NCBI GenBank assembly: GCA_944369635.1
Contig: CALVXL010000167.1
Span: forward strand, 1 to 6,842
Length of the DNA stretch: 6,842 nt
Origin: an uncultured Clostridia bacterium
GTDB taxonomy: Bacteria > Bacillota > Clostridia > Christensenellales > Borkfalkiaceae
Direction: 5' to 3'
The position numbers and the translations under genes are program-made. Shown here piece after piece: positions 5,909 to 6,842 of this stretch; the stretch's first letter is position 1; every line of letters begins with the position of its first letter. The notes beneath the pieces are model-generated. The model did no database searches. It saw nothing but the letters and a program-made list of their open reading frames with translations, and was not told the DNA's origin.

Positions 5909-5930
5909 GCGCACAATTTGCGCGTTTATA
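5909..5930 (-). promoter_or_regulatory. Weak candidate promoter and operator of the small CxxC gene
   Basis: On the minus strand TATAAA (5930-5925) could be a -10; no good -35 is visible (best about 3/6). Just downstream, GCGCA-5 nt-TGCGC (5909-5923) forms an inverted repeat that would cover the predicted start of transcription, where a repressor could bind. It stands out as a GC-rich island in AT-rich DNA. Both calls are by eye and weak. Confidence 0.25.
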
Positions 5931-5981
5931 CAAAAAGCGGTAAAGATTAAAATTCAGGCAGAAAAACAAAAAATTTTTCCT

Positions 5982-6003
5982 TTAAAACTATAAATAGTTT
6001 TAA
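5982..6003. repeat. Perfect palindrome upstream of the gyrB promoter
   Basis: TTAAAACTAT (5982-5991) and ATAGTTTTAA (5994-6003) are exact inverted repeats separated by AA. The element ends 14 nt before the gyrB -35 and lies between the divergent promoters. The arms are almost all A/T and no T run follows the stem, so a terminator is unlikely; a protein-binding site is possible. Confidence 0.6.
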
Positions 6004-6017
6004 GGTGCGAAAAACGC

Positions 6018-6046
6018 TTTTCAAAACCATAAAAATATGTTATAAT
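6018..6046 (+). promoter_or_regulatory. Sigma-A promoter of gyrB (extended -10)
   Basis: TTTTCA (6018-6023, 4/6 to TTGACA), a 17-nt spacer and a perfect TATAAT (6041-6046). The -10 is preceded by TG at 6038-6039, giving the extended TGnTATAAT form, which compensates for the weak -35. Transcription should start near 6053, about 29 nt before the gyrB start codon. Confidence 0.8.
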
Positions 6047-6081
6047 ATTTACATAAAATTTACAAAAAATCGGAGCTTTGC

Positions 6082-6842
6082 ATGGAAGAAAGAAAAAAGG
6101 TGGAACAAAGTTACGGCGAGCAGCAGATTCAGGTCCTCGAAGGGCTTGATCCCGTCAGAAAACGTCCGGGTATGTATATCGGCTCGACGGATATGCGCGG
6201 GCTTCATCATCTGGTGCAGGAGATCGTGGATAATTCTATCGACGAGGCGTTGAGCGGTTATTGCGATACGATTACGGTCACTATCAATCCCGACGGTTCG
6301 TGTACGGTACAGGACAACGGCAGGGGAATCCCTACGGCAATGCACCATACCGAAAAGGTTTCCGCGGTGGAAGTTGTTCTGACGAAGTTGCACGCCGGCG
6401 GTAAGTTCGGCGGCGGCGGATACAAGATTTCCGGCGGTCTGCACGGCGTCGGCCTTTCGGTCGTCAACGCGCTTTCCGAATGGCTGGAAGTGGAAGTTTT
6501 TCAGGACGGAAAGCACTTTAAACAGGTTTATAACAGGGGCATCCCGCAAGCGCCGCTCAAAGTTATCGGGGAAGCGGATATTACCGGCACGAAAGTGACG
6601 TTTTTGCCCGATGACGAAATTTTTGAAAGCATCGTGTTCAATTACGATACCATCAAAACGCGGCTTCGCGAACTTGCTTACCTCAATAAGGGTCTGAAAA
6701 TTATTCTGGAGGACAAGCGCGCGGGACAGGAGAAAAAAGATACTTTCTGTTACGAAGGCGGTATCGCACATTTTGTGGAAGATCTCAATCGCAATAAGGA
6801 AACGTTGTTCGAAAAGCCTTTTTATTTTGACGAGTTTTTCGG
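6082..6842 (+). CDS. gyrB: DNA gyrase subunit B (N-terminal part, runs off window)
   Basis: The frame is open from the ATG at 6082 to the window edge: 253 codons of a protein usually about 630-650 residues long. It is the GHKL ATPase and the start of the transducer domain of a type IIA topoisomerase B subunit. Landmarks are [18 protein letters not shown] (18-35), [12 protein letters not shown] (46-57, catalytic Glu47 and Mg-binding Asn51), VQDNGRGIP (76-84), the ATP lid [17 protein letters not shown] (103-119), GLHGVG (119-124) and EDKRAGQE (210-217). The start [22 protein letters not shown] is close to B. subtilis GyrB, which favours gyrB over parE, though the decisive C-terminal part is outside the window. 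GGAG (6072-6075) lies 6 nt before the ATG. With GyrA it forms gyrase, which adds negative supercoils to DNA in the cytoplasm. It has its own promoter and is not preceded by recF. Confidence 0.93.
   Translation, partial: MEERKKVEQSYGEQQIQVLEGLDPVRKRPGMYIGSTDMRGLHHLVQEIVDNSIDEALSGYCDTITVTINPDGSCTVQDNGRGIPTAMHHTEKVSAVEVVLTKLHAGGKFGGGGYKISGGLHGVGLSVVNALSEWLEVEVFQDGKHFKQVYNRGIPQAPLKVIGEADITGTKVTFLPDDEIFESIVFNYDTIKTRLRELAYLNKGLKIILEDKRAGQEKKDTFCYEGGIAHFVEDLNRNKETLFEKPFYFDEFF

Noticed and set aside
5537..5950. A 137-codon plus-strand frame from a TTG start, and overlapping frames at 5522-5824 (-) and 5685-5993 (+).
   Set aside because: They have no well-placed ribosome binding site, run across the terminator at 5712-5743 and the CxxC gene, and show no domain.
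6049..6771. A 240-codon minus-strand frame in the gyrB region.
   Set aside because: It lies antisense to the unmistakable GyrB ATPase domain and has no features of its own.

Overview
The window looks like a chromosomal segment from an endospore-forming, Clostridia-like member of the Bacillota. The evidence is the sporulation pair yabP-yabQ next to a divIC-type septum gene, a gyrB close in sequence to the Firmicute form, strong AGGAGG-type ribosome binding sites, and rho-independent terminators with long A/T tracts. Coding regions have balanced GC and the gene-free stretches are AT-rich. No mobile element, CRISPR array, tRNA or rRNA was found.

Layout. Positions 2-982 (+) hold the 3' part of a PTS EIIC-type membrane transporter, closed by a terminator at 997-1022. 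Next is a tight co-directional cluster, 1128-4028 (+): yabP, yabQ, a DivIC/FtsB-like septum protein, a short Ppx/GppA phosphatase, and an unrecognised M50-type (site-2 protease-like) membrane metalloprotease with a C-terminal TPR-like region. Gaps are 1-2 nt or negative, so translation is probably coupled. A good match to a mother-cell sigma-E promoter precedes yabP. A bidirectional terminator (4041-4082) separates this cluster from a convergent M28 zinc aminopeptidase lipoprotein gene (4092-5363, -), which has a near-consensus sigma-A promoter and an AT-rich, A-tract-phased upstream region. A gene-free stretch with several small inverted repeats follows (5422-5711). A 47-residue protein with four CxxC motifs (5742-5885, -) lies divergent from the 5' part of gyrB (6082 to the window end, +), which has its own extended -10 promoter.

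How the genes may work together. YabP and YabQ act in spore formation (YabQ in cortex formation), and DivIC acts in the divisome. The phosphatase and the M50 protein are joined to them by gene overlap. A membrane protease beside divIC recalls the known control of the DivIC partner FtsL by the M50 protease RasP, but that link is inference. The oddest features are yabQ reading on through most of divIC in another frame (probably a one-base indel, otherwise a real long overlap) and the M50-TPR architecture.
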